Shown: in pieces, positions 9,585-18,500 of the stretch | How positions within the stretch are numbered: the stretch's first letter is position 1 | How the letters are laid out: each line of letters opens with the position of its first letter | NCBI GenBank assembly: GCA_017394865.1 | Contig: JAFPWT010000016.1 | Span: forward strand, 32,409-96,408 | DNA: 64,000 nucleotides | Source: Bacteroidales bacterium | Lineage (GTDB): Bacteria; Bacteroidota; Bacteroidia; Bacteroidales; F082 | Direction: 5' to 3' | Program-made: the position numbers and the translations under genes | The notes under the pieces: model-generated | What the model was told of the DNA's origin: nothing | The model's input: only the letters and a program-made list of their open reading frames with translations | The model's database searches: none

Positions 9585-11858
9585 TTAATGGAACACAACG
9601 ATACGCTGCGAAGCCTTCCCATTGGAAGTCACCACGCTAACTGTGTAAACGCCCTGTTCAAGACGGGCTGTGTTGACCATATGGGTATCCGTATCGCCTT
9701 GGAAGCGATACACCACCTGACCGACCACGTTATACAGCACCACTTCCTGGATGCCGTCGGCCTTGATGGTAAGCGACTCTCTGGCGGGGTTAGGATAGAT
9801 CTTGGCGTTGGCAGCATGTTCGTCGACAGCGGTCACAGTGACATAAACATAGTCCTCGCCCTCGGCGGTAAAGGCCGGAGTGGATTCACAAGCAGTACTA
9901 AAAGCAGTTACCTTGTAATAATACGAACCGACAGCAGCCTCGTCGAGATATTCTTTCTGGTCGTTGTCGATTGCAGCGATCTCGGTATATTCCACGCCGT
10001 CGTCGCTACGGTAGATCTTGTATTTCGAAGGATCATAATCACAATTCCAAGTAAGACGGGTACCGAAAGTGCCGCTCTCGTAATAATACTCACCCATAAG
10101 ATCGGTAGGCGGTGTGCAACTTGGGCAGTCGTTGGTGGCATTGAAAATGGTGCCATTGAGTTGTGTGGACGAACCCGTGAAATTGTAAACCGACTGGTTT
10201 GCGGAATTCTTCAAGTTAATGGTGAGTGAAGGCACAGTCGCGGTTGGGGCGACCCAGTTCATCCGGATATCGCCTTCAGGCATCTGGAACTTCTCCGATA
10301 TCGGTGAAGAAGAGGTCATGGTGATTTCCTTGAAGACAACGCCATTATGATCAATCAGTTGCAGCTTACCGCCACTCCAGCCTTGGAAGTTGGAGGTCTG
10401 ACCGACCAGTTTCCAGGTGCAATTGGGTCCCACTAGAACAACTTTCTTGAAGGTCACGCCTCTGATATTATTGTTCACACCGTAAATGGAGTATTCATAG
10501 CAGCCATCATCACCAACGGTATCTTCGAAGGTGATCTGTTCACCCGGTTGCGGAGCGCTGTAGGTTTGAATGACGTTGCCATTGCGCATCAGTACGATGC
10601 TGGAAATGGATTCCAGCTGAGCGCCTGACTCACTCACTGTAGGTACAGTAAAGGAGAGGACAACGGTATGAGTGGAGGCATTGGCAACAACGGGATCGAA
10701 GCTTTCGATGGCAGGCACCATGGCGTCGTAGACATAATCAGGCACCATCTCGAACACCACCCTCTGATACAGATTGAAATTGCCATTGCCCGTGTTCAGT
10801 GCATCGATCTGATAGTAGTTATTATATGATCCGCTCCATCCCCAGTTGAAGTGGAAGTAGCGTTGATCGTTGTAGCCATCGCAGTTGAAGGCGTGGCCGC
10901 CATCGGTGTCAGAACCGGCATACACTACTGGGATGCCACGGTCGAAACTTGCGATCAGCATGTCCTCCCATGCGGTTCTTGAGAAGTCGTCACGACTTTT
11001 CAAGTTGGTGCAGGAGCCGTATCTGAAGTAATTGATCACAGCATCAGGCACATATTCGGTGTGGGAACCACTGCCATCGGGAGAAAAGTCCATGTCGACG
11101 GCAATACCGCAATGGTACATCAGGAAGGCCACTGCCTGAGCTGCTGCGTTGTTGGTAGAGCAGGAATTGGGCATAATTGACCAGTTATAGGTGGTGTTGC
11201 CGAAATTTGCCGACAGTGTGCCGCCATAAGAGCTGGTACTATAGGAATGCTCGCCGTTGCCAGTTTCAGGCCAGTTCCAATACTTCATCACTTGGCTCAT
11301 CGAGCAAGCCACACATCCAGCATAGCAATGGTTGTTGGTCCAATAGTTATTGCAAGCCGGTGCATAGTAGTTATAAGGCCACCCTTGGTCCCAAGTCGTC
11401 GCGAGCAACGGAGCCACGGCCTTTTCCATACGGGTCTTCATGATGACACCATCCTTATCGAGGAGGTACCATTGTTCCGCCACCTCGGGATCAACTGCAA
11501 GGTTCTCGTCGATGGCGTACTGTATCTGGCGTGCATAGTGACCGAGATAGTAGCGCAACCCTTCAGGCATATTGTCGACACTGAACAAAGCATCTTCGCA
11601 ATAGCCCAAGATAGGATGAGCGCGGTCGTCAGCGGCAACGACAACGTAACCATGATCATAATTGAACACATACAAGGCATCCACGCCCGAAGCGCAGGTC
11701 TCTGTGTAAACGAGGGAGAGCTCTGCCGATTTCATCCCCAAAGTGTTCTGGACATACTTCTGTCCCAAGCTCTTTGCCCGATTTGCATCGACAGGAGCAG
11801 CAAAGGCAGCACCCACAGTTAACGCCAGTGCGAGGCCCAAAAGTGACAGTTTTTTCAT
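9585..11858 (-). CDS. C10-family secreted cysteine peptidase with T9SS sorting domain (copy C)
   Basis: 757 aa, shorter than copies A and B because only one distal Fn3-like module is present. Signal peptide 1-20 (cleavage near AFA-APVDANRAK), propeptide, and a C10 catalytic domain with Cys182 (YAGCVACSMSQVMKYWN) and His322 (GGHAFNCDGYND). The C-terminal sorting domain is IYPNPARESLTI ... QGVYTVSVVTSNG. It is first in the three-gene cluster, and a TATCTTTG box lies about 45 nt upstream of its ATG. Divergence from A and B suggests an older duplication. Confidence 0.93.
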   Translation of the reverse strand: MKKLSLLGLALALTVGAAFAAPVDANRAKSLGQKYVQNTLGMKSAELSLVYTETCASGVDALYVFNYDHGYVVVAADDRAHPILGYCEDALFSVDNMPEGLRYYLGHYARQIQYAIDENLAVDPEVAEQWYLLDKDGVIMKTRMEKAVAPLLATTWDQGWPYNYYAPACNNYWTNNHCYAGCVACSMSQVMKYWNWPETGNGEHSYSTSSYGGTLSANFGNTTYNWSIMPNSCSTNNAAAQAVAFLMYHCGIAVDMDFSPDGSGSHTEYVPDAVINYFRYGSCTNLKSRDDFSRTAWEDMLIASFDRGIPVVYAGSDTDGGHAFNCDGYNDQRYFHFNWGWSGSYNNYYQIDALNTGNGNFNLYQRVVFEMVPDYVYDAMVPAIESFDPVVANASTHTVVLSFTVPTVSESGAQLESISSIVLMRNGNVIQTYSAPQPGEQITFEDTVGDDGCYEYSIYGVNNNIRGVTFKKVVLVGPNCTWKLVGQTSNFQGWSGGKLQLIDHNGVVFKEITMTSSSPISEKFQMPEGDIRMNWVAPTATVPSLTINLKNSANQSVYNFTGSSTQLNGTIFNATNDCPSCTPPTDLMGEYYYESGTFGTRLTWNCDYDPSKYKIYRSDDGVEYTEIAAIDNDQKEYLDEAAVGSYYYKVTAFSTACESTPAFTAEGEDYVYVTVTAVDEHAANAKIYPNPARESLTIKADGIQEVVLYNVVGQVVYRFQGDTDTHMVNTARLEQGVYTVSVVTSNGKASQRIVVFH

Positions 11859-11902
11859 AAGCAGTGTATTTTTCTTTTAAAACATGAATCCTATTAAAGG
11901 GG

Positions 11903-11910
11903 CAAAGATA
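11903..11910 (-). promoter_or_regulatory. Promoter -7 box of the C10 peptidase cluster
   Basis: The minus strand reads TATCTTTG, an exact TAnnTTTG match, with a leader of about 40 nt to the copy C start. No well-spaced -33 TTG was found. Confidence 0.45.
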
Positions 11911-11949
11911 ATAAAAAAACAAAAACCATGCCCACCTTATTTAAAAAAA

Positions 11950-13215
11950 TCATGTTTTTTGCTGTTTCTTTTTCGCAGCGGGAAATAATACATTGTTAAG
12001 AATCAGCCGATAACCTGGCGAATTGGGGTACATATCGAGTTCCGTCGGAGGGTCGCCCACCAAATGTCGGTAGTCCTCCGGATCGTGCCCCCCGAGGAAA
12101 GTCCAAAAACCATTGCCATAGTTACCGTGGATGTAGCGGTCCTCCCCCAACGCTGCATTGTCGCCCAAAACGACGACACTAGGCTTTACGTAGGCTTTTC
12201 TAAAAGCAGTGGTCTGACCCATGAAGCCTTTAACGAGACGTTCGTGGCATTGCGTGAGCATGGTGGGAACAGGATCCCATTTGGCCGAAAAGTCGAACAG
12301 CAGGAAATAATCGTTGTTTTCGTTAACCGTCCTGATACGTTCATTGGGGATGTCGATATTCGACACCTCGTATTCCTGTGGGTTGGTTGAAACCTTGAAG
12401 TCGGTGAATGCAAAGCAGTTGTCGTAGTTGAGTCTTTGAGGATCCCCAGGGTGAATCGGGTCGCCGTCAAACATATAGTCACAGATGTCGAGTCCCTCAG
12501 CTGCCAAAGCGATATCGAAGCTATCAGGGGCAGAACACATGGCAAACATGTAACCGCCACCGGCAACAAACTCTTTGATTTTCTTGGCTACAGCGAGTTT
12601 GAGCTGCGACACCTTCTTAAAGCCCCAACGGGCTGCCGTGGTCTCCTGTAGTTTCACATCTTCCTGATACCACGGATAACTATGATAGCGTGCCCAAAAC
12701 TTGCCATACTGTCCGGTGAAATCCTCGTGGTGAAGATGCAGCCAGTCATAGGACGGTAGCACGCCTTGCAGCACTTCGTCGTCGTAAACGACATCATAAG
12801 GGATCTCAGCATAGGTAAGCACCAGCGTCACCGCATCGTCCCAAGGCAAATTGTTCTTTGGTGCATACACCGCAATCTTCGGCACTTTCTGCAACTTCAT
12901 TTCGTCCATGTTGACGCCAGGATCAGCGATCTCCGCCAAGATGGCGTCGGCTTGCGCATCAGCGATCACCTGATAGGACACATTGCGCATCTTGCACTCT
13001 TTCGCAAAAATCTCGTGGTATGGGATAAGATAGCTGCCTCCCCTATAGTTGAGCAACCAACTGATCTCAACCTCACGCTCCAAAACGAAGTAAGCCACGC
13101 CATACGCCTTCAGATGGTTCGTCTGAGTTTCATCCATAGGAATCAGCAGGTAGGCGCCTCTTATAGGAAGCACCGCCATCATCAGACCCAGAAACAGAAA
13201 CAAGGCTTTCTTCAT
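11950..13215 (-). CDS. Exported protein of unclear function (asparagine synthetase B-like by annotation only)
   Basis: 421 aa. Signal peptide about 1-21 (MKKALFLFLGLMMAVLPIRG), then AYLLIPMDETQTNHLKAYG. The middle contains KIAVYAPKNNLPWDDAVTLV and a ThuA or glutamine-amidotransferase-like pattern (YDWLHLHHEDFTGQ, FVAGGGYMFAMC). I recall that Bacteroidetes relatives are often named asparagine synthetase B. I see no N-terminal Cys2 glutaminase or ATP-pyrophosphatase motif, so that name is probably wrong. Proteins of this look may bind sugars or act in the periplasm; I do not assign a reaction. Start moved to ATG 13215, which begins the signal peptide. It lies upstream of the C10 cluster on the same strand. 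Confidence 0.6.
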   Translation of the reverse strand: MKKALFLFLGLMMAVLPIRGAYLLIPMDETQTNHLKAYGVAYFVLEREVEISWLLNYRGGSYLIPYHEIFAKECKMRNVSYQVIADAQADAILAEIADPGVNMDEMKLQKVPKIAVYAPKNNLPWDDAVTLVLTYAEIPYDVVYDDEVLQGVLPSYDWLHLHHEDFTGQYGKFWARYHSYPWYQEDVKLQETTAARWGFKKVSQLKLAVAKKIKEFVAGGGYMFAMCSAPDSFDIALAAEGLDICDYMFDGDPIHPGDPQRLNYDNCFAFTDFKVSTNPQEYEVSNIDIPNERIRTVNENNDYFLLFDFSAKWDPVPTMLTQCHERLVKGFMGQTTAFRKAYVKPSVVVLGDNAALGEDRYIHGNYGNGFWTFLGGHDPEDYRHLVGDPPTELDMYPNSPGYRLILNNVLFPAAKKKQQKT

Positions 13216-13237
13216 CTTGCGAAAACATTTTAGCGTG

Positions 13238-13245
13238 CAAAGATA
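13238..13245 (-). promoter_or_regulatory. Promoter -7 box for the exported protein at 11950-13215
   Basis: Minus-strand TATCTTTG, giving a leader of about 15-20 nt to ATG 13215. This short leader supports the start chosen there. Confidence 0.45.
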
Positions 13246-13263
13246 AACTTTTTCTTCCAAATC

Positions 13264-13293
13264 TTGATATGTTTAAAAACTTTTATATTTTTG
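13264..13293 (+). promoter_or_regulatory. Promoter of the helix-hairpin-helix gene
   Basis: TTG (13264-13266), 19 bases, then TATTTTTG (13286-13293): an ideal Bacteroidetes spacing. The start codon at 13315 lies about 15 nt past the likely transcription start. Confidence 0.65.
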
Positions 13294-13314
13294 CAAATAA
13301 ATAAACAACATTAT

Positions 13315-14052
13315 ATGAAAAACAACAGAAAAAAGATCAACCGTGGTTTAATTGTGATGAATAAAGGTGAACGTATTGCTGTCATTACGCTCCTTGTTAT
13401 CATTGCTATTTTATTAGCTTTCAGTGTATTCCGTCCAGCGCTGCATTTCTCGGACAAGGATATGGTGGCATTCCATAACCTGGATTCATTAATTGCATTG
13501 CAGGAAAAAGCTGAATCCGAAAAAAAAGATAAACCTTATAGTTTCCCGGAGTCTTCCTCAAATTTCGCTTCAACAAATAAAACACCGAAGTCCATTCCAA
13601 AATCTGCTCCGTCAAAGTCTGAACCTCCGAAAAAAGGCTCCACAACACCCACTCCTAAAAAGATTCCTATTCTCGAGTTGAACGCCACGGATTCGGTTGC
13701 TTTGGTGGCATTGCCACAAATCGGCGAGGTGATGGCCAGCCGTATCCAGCGTTACCGCGACCGGCTAGGGGGTTATGTGTGCTACGAGCAACTTTACGAG
13801 ATCAAAGGCATGGATTCAGCGCGCTTCGCCACCGTCAGGCCTTACCTTTTGCTTGACATCTCAAACATCAGAAAGTTGGAGGTCAATCGTGATGAGTTCA
13901 AAACCCTACTGCGTCACCCCTATCTTGAATATGAGCAAGTGAAAGCCATCGTCAACTACCGTGAACGGAAAGGATTAATCCGCAACTGGGAGCAGCTGAA
14001 AGGAATTGTCGGCGAGGTGAATCCGCTGTTGGAACGGTATGTGTCTTATTAG
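13315..14052 (+). CDS. Membrane-anchored helix-hairpin-helix (ComEA-like) protein
   Basis: 245 aa. A basic N-terminus is followed by one membrane helix (about 20-38, IAVITLLVIIAILLAFSVF). A Ser/Pro/Lys-rich linker of about 60 residues comes next, then two helix-hairpin-helix regions. The first (about 121-180) has ALPQIGEVMASRIQRYRD and YEIKGMD; the second (about 185-245) has VKAIVNYRERKGLI. ComEA-type proteins bind DNA non-specifically outside the membrane during DNA uptake. Bacteroidetes carry many such proteins of unproven role. ATG 13315 was chosen because it lies just after the promoter. Confidence 0.75.
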   Translation: MKNNRKKINRGLIVMNKGERIAVITLLVIIAILLAFSVFRPALHFSDKDMVAFHNLDSLIALQEKAESEKKDKPYSFPESSSNFASTNKTPKSIPKSAPSKSEPPKKGSTTPTPKKIPILELNATDSVALVALPQIGEVMASRIQRYRDRLGGYVCYEQLYEIKGMDSARFATVRPYLLLDISNIRKLEVNRDEFKTLLRHPYLEYEQVKAIVNYRERKGLIRNWEQLKGIVGEVNPLLERYVSY

Positions 14053-14069
14053 AAGACAGAAGGAAGAAG

Positions 14070-15443
14070 TCAGGGGTTTAGGAGGCCCGAGATGAAGATG
14101 ACCGCAATAGCAAGCGGAGCTATAAACTTGATAATGAAATAGACGATTCCTTTTATAGAGAGTTTCAACTTGCCATCGTTGGTAAGTTCCGCATTGAACC
14201 ACCTCTTCCCCATGATCCAGCCAACGAAGATGACAATGAACAATGCACCAACAGGAAGCAGCACCTTTGCGGAAATGAAATCAAGATTCTCGAAGAACGA
14301 CTTACCGGCGATGGTGAAAATCGATCCTTCCTTAAGACTCAACGAAGCAAACACGCCTAATGCCATACAACCCACCGAAGCCAGCACCGTCGCCCAACGG
14401 CGTGGGAGATGCAGTTCCTCGACGAGATAGGCTACGATGACCTCAAGCAATGAGATGGTGGAGGTCAACGCTGCCACAGCCAGCAAGACGAAGAAGATGA
14501 TGCACAAAAAATAGCCAACACCTTCCATTTGGTTGAAAATCATCGGCAAAGTACTAAAAATCAAGCTCATGCCATTAACCTCAGTCCCAGGCTTAGGAGG
14601 TAGTTCTCCAAAAGAATATGCCGCAGGGAAAATAACCAAGGCGGCCAGCACAGCCACCATCGTGTCAGCCAAAACCACCGAGAGTGAGGTCGTCACCATG
14701 TTATCATCCTTTTTAATATAGGAACCATAAGTGATCAGCACTCCCATGCCCATGCTGAGCGAGAAAAACGCCTGTCCCAGGGCACTCACCAGCACCGATC
14801 CCGTGATTTTAGAGAAATCTGGCTTGAAAAGGAACGCCAAGCCTTCGCCAGCTTTGTCAAGGGTCAGCGTATAAACGCCCAGCACAATAAGGATGAGCAC
14901 CAACAAAGGCATGAGGATCTTGGTGTATTTCTCAATACCATTGGCAACGCCTTTGAACACCACGAAACCCGTCAAGAAAATGAACGCACCCTGCCACAAC
15001 ACGTTTTTCCATCCCATCTGTTGAAAGGCTTTGAACTCTGCCACTATCGTCTCATGATCTTTTGCGACACCGTTTTCGTGGAACTGATTGCCCACTGCTT
15101 TCACGATGTACTCCAACGTCCATCCTGCCACGGTGGAATAGAACGCCATGATAATGAAGGCGCAAATCACGCCGAGGTAGCCAAGTATCGGCCATGCCGA
15201 ACGAGGTCGCAACGTCCTGAAGGCACCTATAGGGTTCTTCTGCGTGGCACGTCCGATAACGAATTCGCTGAGCATCACAGGAACGCCCAGACAAAGCACG
15301 ATCAGCAGATAAACCAGAAGGAAGGCTCCTCCTCCATTGCCACTCAACTCACAGGGGAAGCGGTAAATGTTGCCCAGTCCCACCGCCGAACCCGCGGCAG
15401 CAGCAATGATGCCTATCTTGGAACCGAAACCGTCACGACTCAT
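14070..15443 (-). CDS. Sodium-dependent transporter of the neurotransmitter:sodium symporter family
   Basis: 457 aa, 11-12 membrane segments. The first helix contains the family Na+/substrate site GIIAAAAGSAVGLGNIYRFP and NGGGAFLLVYLL, as in LeuT and MhsT. It probably imports amino acids with Na+; the substrate is not predictable. It starts 19 nt after the upp stop and is probably co-transcribed with it. The 3' end faces the helix-hairpin-helix gene, and the 17-nt gap holds a purine-rich AGAAGACAGAAGGAAGAAGT repeat-like stretch. Confidence 0.9.
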   Translation of the reverse strand: MSRDGFGSKIGIIAAAAGSAVGLGNIYRFPCELSGNGGGAFLLVYLLIVLCLGVPVMLSEFVIGRATQKNPIGAFRTLRPRSAWPILGYLGVICAFIIMAFYSTVAGWTLEYIVKAVGNQFHENGVAKDHETIVAEFKAFQQMGWKNVLWQGAFIFLTGFVVFKGVANGIEKYTKILMPLLVLILIVLGVYTLTLDKAGEGLAFLFKPDFSKITGSVLVSALGQAFFSLSMGMGVLITYGSYIKKDDNMVTTSLSVVLADTMVAVLAALVIFPAAYSFGELPPKPGTEVNGMSLIFSTLPMIFNQMEGVGYFLCIIFFVLLAVAALTSTISLLEVIVAYLVEELHLPRRWATVLASVGCMALGVFASLSLKEGSIFTIAGKSFFENLDFISAKVLLPVGALFIVIFVGWIMGKRWFNAELTNDGKLKLSIKGIVYFIIKFIAPLAIAVIFISGLLNP

Positions 15444-15462
15444 AACGCTGATTTTCTAAGGA

Positions 15463-16125
15463 TTAACTGTGTTTCTCACCGAAAGCCAAGTCACCGGCAT
15501 CGCCAAGACCTGGAACCACATAAGCCCTCGCCGTAAGCTCATCGTCGACGGAGCCCACCCATATGGTGACTGGCATACGCGACATCTTAAGTTTCACATG
15601 GTTAAGGCCTTCGGCCGATGCCACCGCCACGGCGATGTGAATGTGTTTCGGCACCATGTCGTCACCCAACAGTCCTTCGATGGTTTTCACCAGCGACTCG
15701 CCTGTGGCCAGCAAAGGATCGCATACCACCAACACCCTGTCGTTCAAATCAGGCGCCGAGAAATACTCCACGCGAATCTCAGAATCGTCATCCTTGTCGT
15801 ACTTGCGGTATGCTGCCACAAAAGCGTTGTCGGCCTTGTCGAACATGTTAAGCATGCCGTTATGGAAAGGGATGCCAGCACGAAGTATTGTGGCGAGCAC
15901 CGGCTGTTCCTTCAGCACCCTGACCTCCTTGACACCCAAAGGAGTAATCACCTCTTTCGCCTCATATTCAAGGGTTTTGCTGATTTCGTAGGCCATGATC
16001 TCGCCCACCCGTTCCAGATTGCGGCGAAAACGCATACGGTCACGCTGGACCACCTCATCGCGAATTTCAGCCATCACATCATTGAAAAGACTGTCCTGCA
16101 GCCCAAGGTTGTTCACTTCGATCAT
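15463..16125 (-). CDS. upp: Uracil phosphoribosyltransferase
   Basis: 220 aa. Converts uracil and PRPP to UMP in pyrimidine salvage. Visible are the PRPP-binding loop VCDPLLATGESLVKTIEG, RAGIPFHNGML, and the C-terminal uracil-binding VPGLGDAGDLAFG. The open frame extends nine codons further up, but ATG 16125 matches the family start and lies about 20 nt after the likely transcription start. It fits functionally with the nucleoside permease and thyA elsewhere in the window. Confidence 0.95.
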   Translation of the reverse strand: MIEVNNLGLQDSLFNDVMAEIRDEVVQRDRMRFRRNLERVGEIMAYEISKTLEYEAKEVITPLGVKEVRVLKEQPVLATILRAGIPFHNGMLNMFDKADNAFVAAYRKYDKDDDSEIRVEYFSAPDLNDRVLVVCDPLLATGESLVKTIEGLLGDDMVPKHIHIAVAVASAEGLNHVKLKMSRMPVTIWVGSVDDELTARAYVVPGLGDAGDLAFGEKHS

Positions 16126-16149
16126 CGTAAAGAGCTTTTGAGTTTGAAA

Positions 16150-16178
16150 CAAAAATACAAAAAATTAGGTTAAAGCAA
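16150..16178 (-). promoter_or_regulatory. Promoter of upp
   Basis: Minus-strand TATTTTTG (16150-16157) with TTG (16176-16178) 18 bases upstream. Confidence 0.55.
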
Positions 16179-16198
16179 GAAAAAAAGCCAAAGTTTTT

Positions 16199-17110
16199 TC
16201 ATCGCAGAGGATTTTTCAAACGATAGGTGAAAGAAGGATAGAAAACCGGCGCTCCTCCAAACCCTTGGTAAAAACGAGCAAGGTTATCATCATCGGACCC
16301 TTCAAAATCAAAAGTCAAAGACTGACCTGCAAATTTCCTAATCACCTGGTCCATCAAAAACGACATTGCCTGGACTTCTTTGCCTTTCTTACTGTTTCCA
16401 GAAAACAAAAATGTCAATCGTTGATGACTAAGCACAAATAACACACCACATATAATATCATCGTTATCAATCGTTTTAATACCATAAACAAAAGCTTTAC
16501 TTGAAGATAAAGCAGTGGTCGTAAGATGTTCCAAACGGGCATATTCCACGTCGCCCCAATGCTTCACCGACGCTCCTCGATCATTCCGGAACAGTTCAAT
16601 GACTTTATGGATAGAAACTTCCTCTACCAACTGCAAATCATAATTTAATGATTTCTTTAGATTACGTTTTGTATTATCGTGATAATTAGATGATAAAATA
16701 TTATAGTCTTGATTCAAATCAAGCAAGTGATTCCGATGAAGATCGACACCCGGCCAAGTGTTATCGATAGGATTATTTTCATTGAGACGGATTTCAACGA
16801 GGCGGTATTTCTTGGGAATTGCCTGGAGGAAGGTTTTAGTGGTTTCAGGAGTAACATCAGCCAAAGAAAACACCCCCAACTGTTGAACGAAAAAAGGCTG
16901 GCAAAGGTAAGAGATACCATATTTTTTCTTACATGTCAACGGCATAATACTCAAATATTTACCATCCTTCATTTCAACTAATGCCTCCCATCCAGGATGC
17001 ACAACATCGAGGTACCACGACCAAGCATAGACGATCCCATTCGAAGCATGAGCCACGCAGTCGTCCCACAGGACTTTGTCAATCTTTTCGTGAGTCAGAT
17101 AGGTGATCAT
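16199..17110 (-). CDS. FemAB/GNAT-fold acyltransferase-like protein
   Basis: 303 aa, soluble. Features resembling peptidoglycan-type FemAB and related acyltransferases are YHDNTKRNLKKSL (the substrate-approach helix seen in this fold), VYGIKTIDNDDIICGVLFV and FDFEGSDDDNLARFYQGFGG near the end. That last motif is typical of the lipid or cell-wall FemAB branch in Bacteroidetes. The substrate is unknown. ATG 17110 overlaps the TGA of the upstream deacetylase-like gene (ATGA), so the two are translationally coupled and probably act on the same envelope polymer. An in-frame upstream start exists at 17158, within the neighbour. Confidence 0.6.
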   Translation of the reverse strand: MITYLTHEKIDKVLWDDCVAHASNGIVYAWSWYLDVVHPGWEALVEMKDGKYLSIMPLTCKKKYGISYLCQPFFVQQLGVFSLADVTPETTKTFLQAIPKKYRLVEIRLNENNPIDNTWPGVDLHRNHLLDLNQDYNILSSNYHDNTKRNLKKSLNYDLQLVEEVSIHKVIELFRNDRGASVKHWGDVEYARLEHLTTTALSSSKAFVYGIKTIDNDDIICGVLFVLSHQRLTFLFSGNSKKGKEVQAMSFLMDQVIRKFAGQSLTFDFEGSDDDNLARFYQGFGGAPVFYPSFTYRLKNPLR

Positions 17111-18399
17111 CGGCAGTTCTCCAAAATTTTCCGGTACATCTCTGGCCAGCCAGCCCATCGTTTTTCGCCTCCGAGCGTCTCATTATGGGTCAAATAAATA
17201 AAGGTACCGTTCACTTTCCTAACTTCATCAACTACTTTAGTTATCAAATTATAAGAATCTGATACACTCAAATTTAAATAATCCTTTAAAGTACCATCCA
17301 TCACTGCAAAAGGATGAATATGGAGGGAGGTTGGCATATCGCTTTCGAGGTCGAAGAAATTGAAGGTAGTGGCGGTTCCGGCGCGGAAACCGACTTGGGA
17401 GGCATAGCCCATGGTATAGTCATCGTGAATATCCAATTCGATAAGCCGCTGGTAACTTCTTGGGAGGGTCATCCTCAGAAAGTGTTGTCGGCTTTTGGTG
17501 ACATCACGGTTAAGCACGGAGGAGAGGCGTTCCACCTCTTTCTGAAGACGTTCCAGGTTAAGATACGATGAGAACGAGGGGTGTATGCCCACATCGGCAT
17601 AGTCGCCGATTCGCTTGATGAGGGTACGGAACGCATCTTTGCGGATTGAGATGCTTTTATCATTGGTGTCGTAATCGCCGCAATGGATAAAATAGATAGG
17701 CTTCAAATGAAACTCTTCCTGAAGTTGGATTTGAAAATCGAAGCTATCAAAGGGATCACGTTGATGTTTGAAAATCACCCTGTTACGTCGTCCAATCTCC
17801 TCCCATTCACCTGAGAAGAAATCTCTTGCATAGGCTCCGGCGGTGCGGAAGAAACCTTTGTGGAGGTAGGCCCATGCTGCATCAACATCATAGGTCGGTT
17901 GGAAAACATAAGTCCTTTTTTTTGTCGGTTCCTCCAAATGCAAGCATTTGGCCAGTTCCATCACCCAAAGGTCGACGACGGGTTTGTCGAGCACACCCAT
18001 TTGGTAAAGACACGACGATTCCGGAGTAAAGCGTCCATACTGGTCACGCACCTGAGGCAGGTATTCTTCGTAACGGGTAATGAGAAAGAAAATCGCCGAA
18101 AAGACATCGAACGGCATCAGGGAGCGGGAGGTATAAACTGGAAAAATCCCTTTAATATCTTGGAAGTCAAATGGTTTCAATTCTTGTTCATAGATATCAC
18201 GTTCGAAGAGCAGCCCCACAGATTTCAGGAAAGGCTCATCCCAAAGGGGATTTGGACCGTAACTCATCTTCGGCCCTTCGAAGTCGCGGAACGAAGCCAC
18301 GTCGGTGGTGACCGAAAAGTCCACACCCAACAGCGTACCGAAAACAAAATCAAGGGTATACTGCAGGCGGTTGGTGTTTTTGGGGGCGAGAATCAGCAT
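17107..18399 (-). CDS. Polysaccharide-deacetylase-like protein (DUF7033 type N-terminus)
   Basis: 430 aa, no signal peptide. The N-terminal half (LQYTLDFVFGTLLGVDF; SYGPNPLWDE) looks like the Bacteroidetes domain that precedes NodB-type deacetylase folds. The C-terminal half carries FQPTYDVDAAWAYLHKG, the likely metal-site Asp motif in place of the TFDDG form. It also has ADVGIHPSFSS with the His, LPRSYQRLIELDIHDDYTMG, and TFIYLTHNET. It could remove acetyl groups from a glycan, or be a degenerate member. It overlaps the FemAB-like gene by 4 nt. Confidence 0.65.
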   Translation of the reverse strand: MLILAPKNTNRLQYTLDFVFGTLLGVDFSVTTDVASFRDFEGPKMSYGPNPLWDEPFLKSVGLLFERDIYEQELKPFDFQDIKGIFPVYTSRSLMPFDVFSAIFFLITRYEEYLPQVRDQYGRFTPESSCLYQMGVLDKPVVDLWVMELAKCLHLEEPTKKRTYVFQPTYDVDAAWAYLHKGFFRTAGAYARDFFSGEWEEIGRRNRVIFKHQRDPFDSFDFQIQLQEEFHLKPIYFIHCGDYDTNDKSISIRKDAFRTLIKRIGDYADVGIHPSFSSYLNLERLQKEVERLSSVLNRDVTKSRQHFLRMTLPRSYQRLIELDIHDDYTMGYASQVGFRAGTATTFNFFDLESDMPTSLHIHPFAVMDGTLKDYLNLSVSDSYNLITKVVDEVRKVNGTFIYLTHNETLGGEKRWAGWPEMYRKILENCR

Positions 18400-18418
18400 G
18401 GCTCTGACAAATAATGAG

Positions 18419-18450
18419 CAAACTTACGGAAAAAAAACGGATGTTTTCAA
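18419..18450 (-). promoter_or_regulatory. Promoter of the deacetylase-like/FemAB-like pair
   Basis: Minus-strand TAAGTTTG (18419-18426) with TTG (18448-18450) 21 bases upstream; about 20 nt ahead of the start at 18399. It is back to back with the dnaX promoter. Confidence 0.45.
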
Positions 18451-18469
18451 GGGGAGAGCAAAAAAACCT

Positions 18470-18477
18470 TATCTTTG
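18470..18477 (+). promoter_or_regulatory. Promoter -7 box of dnaX
   Basis: TATCTTTG, ending 23 nt before ATG 18501. This supports that start over the longer frame that begins at 18414, upstream of the promoter. Confidence 0.5.
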
Positions 18478-18500
18478 TAGTTTCAATTTTTAGGAAACTT

